12,833 bases of DNA from JALOAT01 sp050179875 (lineage in GTDB: Bacteria; Pseudomonadota; Gammaproteobacteria; Thiohalomonadales; Thiohalomonadaceae), in the NCBI GenBank assembly GCA_050179875.1, contig JBFXES010000075.1, forward strand, positions 1 to 12,833, in the 5' to 3' direction. The position numbers and the translations under genes are program-made. Under the pieces are notes generated by a model that was not told the DNA's origin, did no database searches, and saw only the letters and a program-made list of their open reading frames with translations. Every line of letters begins with the position of its first letter. Positions within the stretch are counted from its first letter, which is position 1. Below, in pieces: positions 1 through 6,778 of this stretch.

Positions 1-356
1 CGGCGCATGCCGCAGCGTATTCGCCGACGATGTCGGCTCCTACAACACAGGCTCATCGACCCACCGGTAGGAGCCCACACCGTGGGCGAATGCCTTTCAA
101 ACCGCGGCGCTAGTCGGAGCGTATTCGCCGACGATGTCGGCTCCAACAACACAGCCTCATCGACCCACCGGTAGGAGCCCACATTGTGGGCTAATGCCTT
201 ACAAACCGCGGGGCTAGCCGGAGCGTATTCGCCGACTTTGTCGGCTCCTACAACACAGGCTCATCGACCCACCGGTAGGAGCCCACATTGTGGGCGAATG
301 CCTTTCAAACCACGGCGCTAGTCGGAGCGTATTCGCCGACAGTGTCGGCTCCTACG
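1..356. repeat. Tandem array of 104-bp REPIN-like units
   Basis: About 3.4 copies of a 104-bp unit run from the window edge (units start near 1, 105, 209 and 313; the last stops near 356). Each unit holds two 27-bp REP-like palindromes facing opposite ways. The GTAGGAG-headed ones are at 67-93, 171-197 and 275-301. Their inverted partners, ending in CTCCTAC or a variant, are at 17-43, 121-147, 225-251 and 329-355. Inner stems differ between orientations: GCCCAC/GTGGGC in forward copies, GCCGAC/GTCGGC in inverted ones. Spacers are 23 and 27 bp. The GTAG head plus an imperfect palindrome is the known hallmark of REP elements mobilised in trans by RAYT transposases; inverted pairs are called REPINs or BIMEs. 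Point differences (for example CTCCAAC at 141-147 and GGGCTAATGC at 188-197) show the copies have begun to diverge. Bases 1-16 match the unit in phase, so the array continues to the left. I see no gene here. Confidence 0.88.
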
Positions 357-387
357 GATGTCGGACCGCATCCGGTGGCGAGATGAT

Positions 388-436
388 TCAACCACGGGAG
401 GAACTTCTCCGTGGCCTCCGTGCCCTCCGTGGTTCA
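388..436. repeat. CACGG-type repeat hairpin at a gene 3' end
   Basis: AACCACGGGAGG at 390-401 pairs with CCTCCGTGGTT at 424-434 (one bulged base). Between them lie further CTCCGTGG and CCTCCGTG iterations, which also allow a smaller hairpin at 392-414. The motif belongs to the same degenerate (C)CACGG-GG-ACACGG family as the inverted pair at 6779-6798 and 6919-6938. It lies 15 bp beyond the stop codon of the minus-strand radical SAM gene, so in that gene's transcript it could fold and act as a 3'-end structure. No clear U-tract follows on the minus strand, so I do not call it a terminator. Confidence 0.6.
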
Positions 437-450
437 TCTTTTCCCACCAC

Positions 451-1986
451 TCAGCGTGCAGAGTCCGCCGTGTCTCCGCGCAGATGCCGCGCCTGTCGCT
501 CCGGCGCGGCGCGCTGCGGCTTGCTTTCCTTGTTCAGCGCAGCCAGGTGAGGATGGAGGAAGGCAGGGCAGCCCTTGGGGCCGTGCACGGCGCAATCGGC
601 GGCCAGGGCCGCCAGCACCGTTTCCGGTGCGTCACCGCGCGCCGTCAGGAAGGCATGCAGGCGCTCGAACAACCGCGGCAGGGCGATGCGGCTGGTCTGT
701 CCCGTGTCGGCCCACAACCAGTCGCTGAAGGCCAGGAAGTTGTCGAACGGCGCAGCGCCCAGCAGCAGCGGCAGCGTCCTGGCAAAGCGTCCCGAGTTGC
801 CCACCAGATCCCAGTAACGCGCGAAACGCGCCAGGCGTTGCATGGTGGCGAAGTCGATGTGGGCGGTGGCGAGCACCGTGTAGGGCGGATGGGGATCGAA
901 GCGCAGCCCGAACGCCTCGGTGTGCCGCGCGATGGGTGCGCCGCGCAGGCGCTTGAGCATGCCCACCTGGATCTCGTGCGGGTGCAGCGCCCACAGGCGA
1001 TCGAAGCCTGCGGCGAAGCTGGCGAGGTCCTCGCCGGGCAGGCCGATGATGAGATCCGCATGCAGATGCGCATGCGTGTGCTCGCGCAGCCAGACCAGAT
1101 TGCGCTCGCTGGCGGCATTGTCCTGTTTGCGGCTGATGAGCGCCTGCACCTCGGGATTGAAGCTCTGCACGCCCACCTCCAGTTGCAGCGTGCCCGGCGG
1201 AAATCGCACCAGCCGCTCCTTGAGGGCTTCCGGCAGGTGATCGGGAATCACCTCGAAATGCAGGAACAGGTCGTCGCTGAGCCGTTCCAGAAAGAAATCG
1301 AGGATGCGCTGCGAGGCCTTCACGTTGAGATTGAAGGTGCGGTCCACGAACTTGAAATGACGCACGCCGCGCCGGTGGAGCGCGTCCATCTCCGCGAGGA
1401 AGCGATCGAGGTCGAAGGCCCACGCCGTCTTGTCCAGCGCCGACAGGCAGAACTCGCAGCGGAACGGACAGCCGCGCGAGGCCTCCACGTAGACGAGGCG
1501 ATGGGCGATGTCCTCGTCGGTGTATTCGCCGTAAGGCAGGGCGAGCTTGTCGAGCGCGGGCGGCGCGGCCTGGATGAAGCGGTCGGCACGGGGCCGGCCA
1601 GCCAGGAGATCCTGCGCCAGCGCCGCGAAGGCGAGCTCGCCCTGGCCGGCGATGACGTAATCGGCGTGCGCGATCACCGGTTGATCGTCCTGCTCGTGGC
1701 TCACCTCGGGACCGCCGAGCACCAGCGTCACCTCGGGCGCGACGCGCTTGAGTATGCCTGCGAGCCGTGCGGTCTCGGCCGCGTTCCAGATGTAGACCGC
1801 AAGGCCGATGATGCGGGGCTTCTCCGCGAGCAGCTTCTCGGCGATCTCCACCGGGCGCTGGTCGATGGTGAATTCAATGAGCCGCGCGCGTGCGCGCAGC
1901 TCGCCCAGATTGGCCATGAGGCAGCGCAGGCCGAGGGAGGCGTGGATGTACTTGGCGTTGAGGGTGGTGAGGACGATGTCGGCCAT
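451..1986 (-). CDS. B12-binding-fold radical SAM protein (DUF4080 type)
   Basis: A 511-residue protein. Residues about 1-140 resemble the cobalamin-binding Rossmann-like domain of BchE-type radical SAM enzymes: a hydrophobic start with LNAKYIHASLGLRCL, then IIGLAVYIWN and LVLGGPEVS. I see no DxHxxG motif, which is usual in this group. The radical SAM domain follows, with the cluster motif C173-x3-C177-x2-C180 within EASRGCPFRCEFCLSALD. The rest fits the C-terminal DUF4080 region of this family. Such enzymes reductively cleave S-adenosylmethionine and often use cobalamin; the substrate cannot be read from sequence. The ATG at 1986 is chosen because the family N-terminus begins there; the open frame extends upstream to 2610 but only across arfB on the other strand. 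No Shine-Dalgarno is evident. The last dozen or so residues (RHLRGDTADSAR) look repeat-derived. Transcribed divergently from arfB. Confidence 0.88.
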   Translation of the reverse strand: MADIVLTTLNAKYIHASLGLRCLMANLGELRARARLIEFTIDQRPVEIAEKLLAEKPRIIGLAVYIWNAAETARLAGILKRVAPEVTLVLGGPEVSHEQDDQPVIAHADYVIAGQGELAFAALAQDLLAGRPRADRFIQAAPPALDKLALPYGEYTDEDIAHRLVYVEASRGCPFRCEFCLSALDKTAWAFDLDRFLAEMDALHRRGVRHFKFVDRTFNLNVKASQRILDFFLERLSDDLFLHFEVIPDHLPEALKERLVRFPPGTLQLEVGVQSFNPEVQALISRKQDNAASERNLVWLREHTHAHLHADLIIGLPGEDLASFAAGFDRLWALHPHEIQVGMLKRLRGAPIARHTEAFGLRFDPHPPYTVLATAHIDFATMQRLARFARYWDLVGNSGRFARTLPLLLGAAPFDNFLAFSDWLWADTGQTSRIALPRLFERLHAFLTARGDAPETVLAALAADCAVHGPKGCPAFLHPHLAALNKESKPQRAAPERQARHLRGDTADSAR

Positions 1987-1992
1987 GGCGGG

Positions 1993-1998
1993 ATTGTA
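1993..1998 (-). promoter_or_regulatory. Possible -10 element of the radical SAM gene
   Basis: On the minus strand TACAAT sits 7 bases from the ATG at 1986, so transcription would start at or next to the start codon. This fits the lack of a Shine-Dalgarno and suggests a leaderless mRNA. No good -35 hexamer is visible at normal spacing, so the call is tentative. Confidence 0.3.
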
Positions 1999-2070
1999 CC
2001 TTGGCGGGATCACCGGAGGTGAGGCGCCTCGCGCCGGTCCGCGTCTCTCTCGTGCGCCGGGAAGTCCCCG

Positions 2071-2079
2071 TGGTAAATT
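2071..2079 (+). promoter_or_regulatory. Possible extended -10 promoter of arfB
   Basis: TGGTAAATT matches an extended -10 (TGn followed by a TAnnnT hexamer) in an otherwise very GC-rich spacer, 30 bp before the arfB ATG. No recognisable -35 lies at 17 bp, which extended -10 promoters can tolerate. Together with the minus-strand TACAAT it would make the 123-bp spacer 1987-2109 a divergent promoter region. Confidence 0.35.
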
Positions 2080-2109
2080 GCCGTCCCCGGTCCTTGCCCG
2101 AGCCCTGCC

Positions 2110-2523
2110 ATGCTGATCATCTCCCGCAGCGTCCGCATTCCCGAGGACGAACTGGAGATCACCGCCGTGCGCGCCCAGGGTGCGGGCGGTCAGAACGTGA
2201 ACAAGGTGTCCAACGCGGTGCACCTGCGTTTCGACGTGCGCGCGTCGTCCCTGCCCGAGGTCTGCAAGGAGCGCCTGCTCGCGCTCAGCGACCATCGCAT
2301 CACCCAGGACGGCGTCATCGTCATCAAGTCCCAGGAATTCCGCAGCCTGGAGCGCAACCGCGAGGCGGCGCTCGCGCGCTTGCGGAGCTTGATCGAGCAG
2401 GTGCTGCGAACGCCCAGGAAACGCGTCGCCACCAAACCCACCCGCGCCTCGCAGCAGCGCCGCATGGACGAAAAGTCCAGACGCGGCGCCACCAAGGCCC
2501 TGCGGCGCAAGCCCGTGGATTGA
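2110..2523 (+). CDS. arfB: Alternative ribosome-rescue factor B (YaeJ-type peptidyl-tRNA hydrolase)
   Basis: A 137-residue protein, close to the about 140 of E. coli ArfB/YaeJ and similar along its length: LEITAVRAQGAGGQNVNK, HLRFDVRASSLPE, DGVIVIKSQEFRS, NREAALARL. Residues 1 to about 100 form the release-factor-like catalytic domain, with the GGQ motif at 26-28 that promotes peptidyl-tRNA hydrolysis. The tail (about 103-137) is rich in Lys and Arg; in the family this basic tail enters the empty mRNA channel and lets the protein recognise ribosomes stalled without a stop codon. ArfB thus backs up tmRNA trans-translation and acts on ribosomes in the cytoplasm. The ATG is chosen because the N-terminus aligns with E. 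coli. There is no clear Shine-Dalgarno before it. It appears to be a single-gene unit, divergent from the radical SAM gene and separated from hydB by 112 bp. Confidence 0.96.
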   Translation: MLIISRSVRIPEDELEITAVRAQGAGGQNVNKVSNAVHLRFDVRASSLPEVCKERLLALSDHRITQDGVIVIKSQEFRSLERNREAALARLRSLIEQVLRTPRKRVATKPTRASQQRRMDEKSRRGATKALRRKPVD

Positions 2524-2601
2524 GCAACCGCTCCACGTATTGCGCCCTCCGCCTGCGCGTTGAATCTTTCTCCCATCCGTATCGCGCCCGGGTTCCCTTT
2601 C

Positions 2602-2607
2602 TATACT
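2602..2607 (+). promoter_or_regulatory. Probable -10 element of the hydrogenase operon
   Basis: TATACT lies in the 112-bp arfB-hydB spacer, 28 bp before the hydB ATG, which would give a leader of roughly 20-25 nt. No TTGACA-like hexamer lies at 16-18 bp; TTGAAT at 2560-2565 is too far upstream. A start that depends on an activator is therefore possible. Confidence 0.4.
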
Positions 2608-2624
2608 CATCCGAGGTCGGCTGC

Positions 2625-2630
2625 GAGGAT
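2625..2630 (+). promoter_or_regulatory. Ribosome binding site of hydB
   Basis: GAGGAT ends 5 bases before the ATG at 2636, a normal Shine-Dalgarno distance, and supports this start. A second GAGG directly abuts the ATG and is too close to act. Confidence 0.55.
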
Positions 2631-2635
2631 CGAGG

Positions 2636-3751
2636 ATGGAACCTGCGCTACTTCCCCGGGCGAACTTCGATGCCCTCGTCCAGGCACTGGTCGAGGCCGG
2701 CTATCGCGTGTTCGGTCCCACGCCCCGAGCGGGCTCGGTGGTGTTCGACGAAATCGCGTCCGCTGATGAACTGCCGCGAGGCCATAAGAGCGAACAGGTG
2801 CCCGGGCGTTATCGCCTGGCGCACAACGGGGATGACCGACTGTTCGATTTCGTGCACGGCCACGAATCCCTCAAGCGCTTCACCTTCGCCGCTGAAGAGA
2901 CGCTGTGGACCATTCGCCACGACGGCCAGGTGAGTTTCAACGCCAACCTGCCCGACGAGCGTCCCACTGCCGTGATCGGCGCACGCGCCTGCGACATCGC
3001 GGGCATGCGCGTGCAGGAACGCACCTTCGTCGAGGGGCCGTACTCCAGTTACACCGATCCGTATTTCGCCGATCGCCGTCACAAGCTGTTCATCGTGGCG
3101 GTCAATTGCTCCACCTGCGCCTCCACCTGCTTCTGCGCATCCCAGGGCGCGGGGCCGCGCGTGAAGGAGTCGTTCGACCTCGCCCTTACCGAACTGGACG
3201 GGCATTTCCTGCTGGAGTCCGGCAGCGAGGCGGGCGAGCGCATCGCCGCGCGAATTCCGCTCGAAAAGGCGCAGGCCGCCCATCTGGAGCAGGCCTCGCG
3301 GCAGATCGAACAGGTGGCGCAATCCCAGACCCGTCGCATCGACAACGACGGGATCTACGAACTGCTGTTCGACAACCTGGAACATCCGCGCTGGGACGAT
3401 GTGGCCGCGCGCTGCCTGTCATGCGCCAACTGCGTGATGGTGTGCCCCACCTGTTTCTGTCATCGCGAAAGCGAAGTGGCGGCCATGGACGGGCTGTCGA
3501 GCCAGCACGTGCGCCAGTGGGACGCCTGCTTCACCCTGGAACACGGTTCCACCCATGGCGCCCGGTTGCGCCCCGAGGTGAAGCAGCGCTACCGCCAGTG
3601 GCTCACCCACAAGCTGGGGTCCTGGTGGAAACAGTTCGGTGTGTCGGGCTGCGTGGGCTGCGGACGCTGCATCACCTGGTGTCCCACGGGCATCGACCTC
3701 ACTGAAGAAGCGGCGGCCATCCGCGCACAACCGGGACTCAAAGCCACATGA
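2636..3751 (+). CDS. hydB: Group 3b [NiFe] hydrogenase beta subunit (4Fe-4S electron-transfer protein)
   Basis: A 371-residue protein related to sulfhydrogenase beta subunits and anaerobic sulfite reductase subunit A. The C-terminal third has two ferredoxin-like [4Fe-4S] motifs: C260-x2-C263-x2-C266-x3-C270-P and C339-x2-C342-x2-C345-x3-C349-P. A further cysteine cluster in the middle (C158, C161, C165, C167, within NCSTCASTCFCASQG) may bind another cluster. The first motif is followed by extra cysteines C273 and C275. In the complex this subunit passes electrons between the small subunit and the flavoprotein gamma subunit. There is no signal peptide or membrane segment, so it is cytoplasmic. 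It is the first gene of hydB-hydG-hydD-hydA, the order known from the Pyrococcus furiosus sulfhydrogenase operon. Its stop overlaps the hydG start (ATGA), implying translational coupling. The symbol follows Pyrococcus usage and is unrelated to [FeFe]-hydrogenase hyd names. Confidence 0.93.
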   Translation: MEPALLPRANFDALVQALVEAGYRVFGPTPRAGSVVFDEIASADELPRGHKSEQVPGRYRLAHNGDDRLFDFVHGHESLKRFTFAAEETLWTIRHDGQVSFNANLPDERPTAVIGARACDIAGMRVQERTFVEGPYSSYTDPYFADRRHKLFIVAVNCSTCASTCFCASQGAGPRVKESFDLALTELDGHFLLESGSEAGERIAARIPLEKAQAAHLEQASRQIEQVAQSQTRRIDNDGIYELLFDNLEHPRWDDVAARCLSCANCVMVCPTCFCHRESEVAAMDGLSSQHVRQWDACFTLEHGSTHGARLRPEVKQRYRQWLTHKLGSWWKQFGVSGCVGCGRCITWCPTGIDLTEEAAAIRAQPGLKAT

Positions 3752-4596
3752 GCGCATTGCCCAAGACCAATTCCTACCTGCCCATGCCCGCCGAGGTGGT
3801 GGATAACATCGAAGAGGCGCCGGGCATCAACACCCTGCGCCTGCGCCTCACCGATCCGGTGCAGCGCGCCGCCTACACCTTCGCGCCGGGGCAGTTCAAC
3901 ATGCTGTATCTCGCCGACGTGGGCGAGGTGCCCATTTCCATTTCCTCCGATCCGAGCGAGCCCGAGCTCATCGATCACACCATCCGCGCCGTGGGCCGCG
4001 TCACCGAAGGCATGGTGCGGGTGAAGGAAGGCGAGATCATGGGCCTGCGCGGCCCCTTCGGCACCGGCTGGCCCATGGAGCAGGCGAAGGGGCGCAACAT
4101 CCTGGTGATCACCGGCGGCATCGGCTGCGCGCCCACGGCCTCGGTGGTGGGTTACGCCCATGCGCGGCGCGATCAGTACGGCAAGATCACCGTGCTCCAC
4201 GGCGTGCGCAAACCCAGCGATCTGATCTACGGTGAGCGCTTCGACAGCTGGTGCCGGGCAACGGACACCGTGTGCATGTTCGCCTCCCAGGAACAAGCGC
4301 CGGGCTGGGGCGGTCGCACCGGCCTGGTCACCGAATTACTGAACGATCTGGCGCCCGGCGCCGCCGACGGCATGATCATGATGTGCGGACCGGAAGTCAT
4401 GATGCGCGCTGTGGCGGAGGAACTGCTGCGGCGCGGCCGGCCCATCGAAGACATCTACGTGTCCATGGAACGCAGCATGCAATGCGGGCTCGGCCATTGC
4501 GGCCACTGCCAATACGGGCCCGATTTCATCTGCAAGGACGGCCCGGTGTTTCCCTACGCCCGCGTGCGCCGGCTGATGCCGGTGAAAGGGTTTTGA
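3748..4596 (+). CDS. hydG: Group 3b [NiFe] hydrogenase gamma subunit (FAD/NAD(P)-binding, 2Fe-2S)
   Basis: A 282-residue ferredoxin-NADP reductase-like protein. The N-terminal FAD-binding barrel shows PGQFNMLYL (47-55) and PISISSDP (62-69), the latter at the usual flavin-binding position. The NAD(P)-binding fold has NILVITGGIGCAP (117-129). The C-terminus carries a [2Fe-2S] motif C246-x4-C251-x2-C254-x7-C262 within MQCGLGHCGHCQYGPDFIC, as in dihydroorotate dehydrogenase PyrK and sulfhydrogenase gamma subunits. It is where electrons from H2 reduce NAD(P)+, or NAD(P)H supplies them for H2 or sulfide formation. PyrK itself is an alternative for an isolated gene, but the flanking hydrogenase subunits settle the call. 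NADP versus NAD preference cannot be read with confidence; NADP is usual in group 3b. The start lies in an ATGA overlap with hydB and has only a weak Shine-Dalgarno. Confidence 0.94.
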   Translation: MSALPKTNSYLPMPAEVVDNIEEAPGINTLRLRLTDPVQRAAYTFAPGQFNMLYLADVGEVPISISSDPSEPELIDHTIRAVGRVTEGMVRVKEGEIMGLRGPFGTGWPMEQAKGRNILVITGGIGCAPTASVVGYAHARRDQYGKITVLHGVRKPSDLIYGERFDSWCRATDTVCMFASQEQAPGWGGRTGLVTELLNDLAPGAADGMIMMCGPEVMMRAVAEELLRRGRPIEDIYVSMERSMQCGLGHCGHCQYGPDFICKDGPVFPYARVRRLMPVKGF

Positions 4597-4598
4597 TC

Positions 4599-5444
4599 AT
4601 GGCCAAGCCGCGCATCGCCGTGCACAAGTTCAGCTCCTGCGACGGCTGCCAGTTGCAGTTCCTGACTCTCGAAGAGGAATTGCTGCAACTGGCCGACCGC
4701 GTGGAAATCAGCTATTTCATCGAAGCGACCAGCAACCAGGGCGACGGTCCTTACGGCAAGTACGACGTCTCCTTCGTGGAAGGATCCGTCACCACGCCGG
4801 ACGAGGTGGAACGCATCAAGCGCATCCGCGAGAACAGCGCCATGGTGGTCGCCATCGGCGCCTGCGGTACCGCCGGCGGCATCCAGGCCCTGCGCAACTG
4901 GGGCGACATCAACAGCTACAAGACGTCCTTCTACACACTGCCCGAGCACATCGACGCGCTGCCCACCTCGACGCCGTTTTCCGAACACATCCGGGTGGAC
5001 GCGGAACTGGCCGGTTGTCCACCGGATCAGGGTCAGCTCAAATACGTGGTCAGCAGCATCCTCAGCGGCGTGCAGGCGCGCATCCCCGGCGAGGCCATCT
5101 GCCTCAAGTGCAAGCGCGACGGCAACGTCTGCGTGCTGGTGGCGCAGGAACAGCCGTGCATGGGCCCCATCACCAAGACCGGCTGCGGAGCGCTGTGCCC
5201 GCACCAGGAGCGCGATTGCTACAGCTGCTTCGGGCCGGCGGACACCGCCAACATCGATGCCATGGGACGGCGTTTCATGGGCACGGGCATGCCGCCCGGC
5301 GGCGTGGTGCACCGGCTGCGGTTCATCTACAGCTGGGCGCCCAAATTCCGCGAGGCCTCCGAGCGCTGGATTGCCCAGGGGGCTGAGTTCCGTGCACTGC
5401 CGCCGTCGACCACCGTGACCCCGCCCACCGGAGTGCAGCCATGA
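4599..5444 (+). CDS. hydD: Group 3b [NiFe] hydrogenase small (delta) subunit
   Basis: A 281-residue [NiFe] hydrogenase small subunit. Likely proximal-cluster ligands are C14 and C17 (FSSCDGCQ), C89 (GACGTAGG) and C140 (AGCPPD). The C-terminal half has eight more cysteines (168, 171, 178, 187, 196, 200, 207, 210) in two groups, enough for medial and distal [4Fe-4S] clusters. Together they form the electron wire from the NiFe site in HydA towards HydB and HydG. There is no twin-arginine signal or C-terminal anchor, so unlike uptake hydrogenases this one stays in the cytoplasm. The open frame extends upstream to 4251, but that part overlaps hydG and is not family-like. The ATG at 4599 is preceded by GAAAGGG (4584-4590) at 8 bases, two bases after the hydG stop. 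The last about 15 residues are Pro/Thr-rich, an apparently unstructured tail. Confidence 0.95.
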   Translation: MAKPRIAVHKFSSCDGCQLQFLTLEEELLQLADRVEISYFIEATSNQGDGPYGKYDVSFVEGSVTTPDEVERIKRIRENSAMVVAIGACGTAGGIQALRNWGDINSYKTSFYTLPEHIDALPTSTPFSEHIRVDAELAGCPPDQGQLKYVVSSILSGVQARIPGEAICLKCKRDGNVCVLVAQEQPCMGPITKTGCGALCPHQERDCYSCFGPADTANIDAMGRRFMGTGMPPGGVVHRLRFIYSWAPKFREASERWIAQGAEFRALPPSTTVTPPTGVQP

Positions 5445-6763
5445 ACGACGTCAGCGGGCAGGCCCAGGCCGTCGCCGTCGGCCAGCGGCGAGTGGACATC
5501 CCCATCCTCACCCGTGTGGAGGGCGAGGGCGCGCTGTACGTGGGACTGGATGGCGATCAAATCACCGATTTGCGCCTGCGCATCTTCGAACCGCCCCGCT
5601 TCTTCGAGCACTTCCTGCGCTCGCGCACCTGGCGCGAGGTGCCGGACATCGTGGCGCGCATCTGCGGCATCTGTCCGGTGGCCTACCAGATGAGCGCCTC
5701 CAACGCCATCGAGATGGCGTTCGGCGTGGAGGTGCCGCAGCCCATCCGTGACCTCAAGCGGCTCTACTATTGCGGCGAGTGGATCGAAAGCCATGCCTTG
5801 CACATCCATCTGCTCGCGGTGCCCGATTTCCTCGGCTATCCCGACGCCATCACCCTCGCCAAGGATCATCCGCACGAGGTCCGGCGCGGCATGCATCTGC
5901 AGGGGCTGGGCAACGCCATCCTGAAGATGATGGGCGGCCGCCCGGTGAATCCCGTGGGCGCCGTGCCCGGCGGTTTCTACCGCGCACCCTCGCGCGCGGA
6001 GGCCAGGGACATGTTGCAGAAGCTCAGGGAAGCCCTGCCCCATGCGGAAGACCTGGTGCGCTGGGTGGGCAGCCTGAGACTGCCCGACGTGAAGCGCGAC
6101 GTCGCCAGCGTATCGCTGCGTGCCGATGACGAATACCCCATCAATTACGGCCGCATCGTTTCCAATCGCGGCCTCGACATTCACGTGAGCGAATACCAGC
6201 AGCACTTCCACGAATTCCAGGTGCCACACTCCACGGCGCTGCACGCGCTCTTGCACGACCAGCCCTATTGGGTCGGGCCGGCGCCGCGCCTCAACAACAA
6301 CCTGGATCGACTGCCGCCGTCCACGGCAAGGCTGCTGGGCGAAACGCCCGTTTCGTGGCCCAGCGACAACCCGTACCACAGCGCCCTGGCGCGCGCCGTG
6401 GAGATCCACATCGCCATGGTCGAAGCCATCCGGCTGCTGGAGTCCTATTCCCCGCCGCCCAGGCCCCACGTGGAGATCACGCCGCGCGCCGGCGTGGGCT
6501 GCGGCTGCACCGAGGCGCCGCGCGGCATCCTCTGGCATCGTTACGAACTGGACGACCAGGGCAAGGTGGTGCACGCCACCATCATTCCGCCTACCAGCCA
6601 GAACCAGGCGCAGATGGAGGCCGACATGCGCGCCAGCATCATGGAAAACCTCGCCATGGACGACGACCAGCTGCGCCTGCGTCTCGAATCAGGCATCCGC
6701 AACTACGACCCGTGCATCTCCTGCTCTACCCATTTCCTCAAACTCACGGTGGAGCGGCGGTAG
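5441..6763 (+). CDS. hydA: Group 3b [NiFe] hydrogenase large (alpha) catalytic subunit
   Basis: A 440-residue catalytic subunit. The N-terminal RVEGEG motif (25-30) precedes the first metal motif RICGICPVAY with C75 and C78. The second metal motif, DPCISCSTH (423-431), is near the C-terminus with C425 and C428. These four cysteines bind the Ni-Fe(CN)2CO centre that splits H2 reversibly. After H431 only nine residues remain (FLKLTVERR). In most [NiFe] large subunits a C-terminal peptide after this His or Arg is removed by a dedicated endopeptidase once nickel is inserted, so this short tail is the likely cleaved piece. No protease or hyp gene is in the window. The start overlaps the hydD stop (ATGA) and has a Shine-Dalgarno CGGAG at 5429-5433, 7 bases upstream. 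It is the last gene of the operon; a structured repeat spacer follows. Confidence 0.96.
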   Translation: MNDVSGQAQAVAVGQRRVDIPILTRVEGEGALYVGLDGDQITDLRLRIFEPPRFFEHFLRSRTWREVPDIVARICGICPVAYQMSASNAIEMAFGVEVPQPIRDLKRLYYCGEWIESHALHIHLLAVPDFLGYPDAITLAKDHPHEVRRGMHLQGLGNAILKMMGGRPVNPVGAVPGGFYRAPSRAEARDMLQKLREALPHAEDLVRWVGSLRLPDVKRDVASVSLRADDEYPINYGRIVSNRGLDIHVSEYQQHFHEFQVPHSTALHALLHDQPYWVGPAPRLNNNLDRLPPSTARLLGETPVSWPSDNPYHSALARAVEIHIAMVEAIRLLESYSPPPRPHVEITPRAGVGCGCTEAPRGILWHRYELDDQGKVVHATIIPPTSQNQAQMEADMRASIMENLAMDDDQLRLRLESGIRNYDPCISCSTHFLKLTVERR

Positions 6764-6778
6764 AAAGGCAAAAGCATT

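Noticed and set aside
1..356. CRISPR array
   Set aside because: The whole 104-bp unit repeats, including the intervals between palindromes; there are no unique spacers and no cas genes.
355..374. Small hairpin CGGATG/CATCCG right after the REPIN array
   Set aside because: A 6-bp stem with an 8-base loop and no T-tract is too weak to call a terminator or attachment site.
358..2022. Long plus-strand open frame opposite the radical SAM gene
   Set aside because: It is rich in Arg, Ala, Gly, Gln and His with no family motif, and lies antisense to a gene with a clear radical SAM motif. High GC suppresses stop codons on the opposite strand.
2558..2575. FNR-like site (TTGAAT) upstream of hydB, considered because hydrogenases are often anaerobically induced
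   Set aside because: Only one half-site resembles the TTGAT-N4-ATCAA consensus; the second half is absent.
1987..2610. N-terminal extension of the radical SAM frame up to 2610
   Set aside because: The extension is antisense to arfB and has no family resemblance; the protein family starts at the ATG at 1986.
4251..4598. Upstream extension of the hydD frame
   Set aside because: It overlaps hydG out of frame and precedes the family N-terminus; the ATG at 4599 has a good Shine-Dalgarno.
5135..5142. GCTGGTGG, the E. coli Chi octamer, in hydD
   Set aside because: One match in high-GC coding sequence is expected by chance, and the Chi of this organism is unknown.
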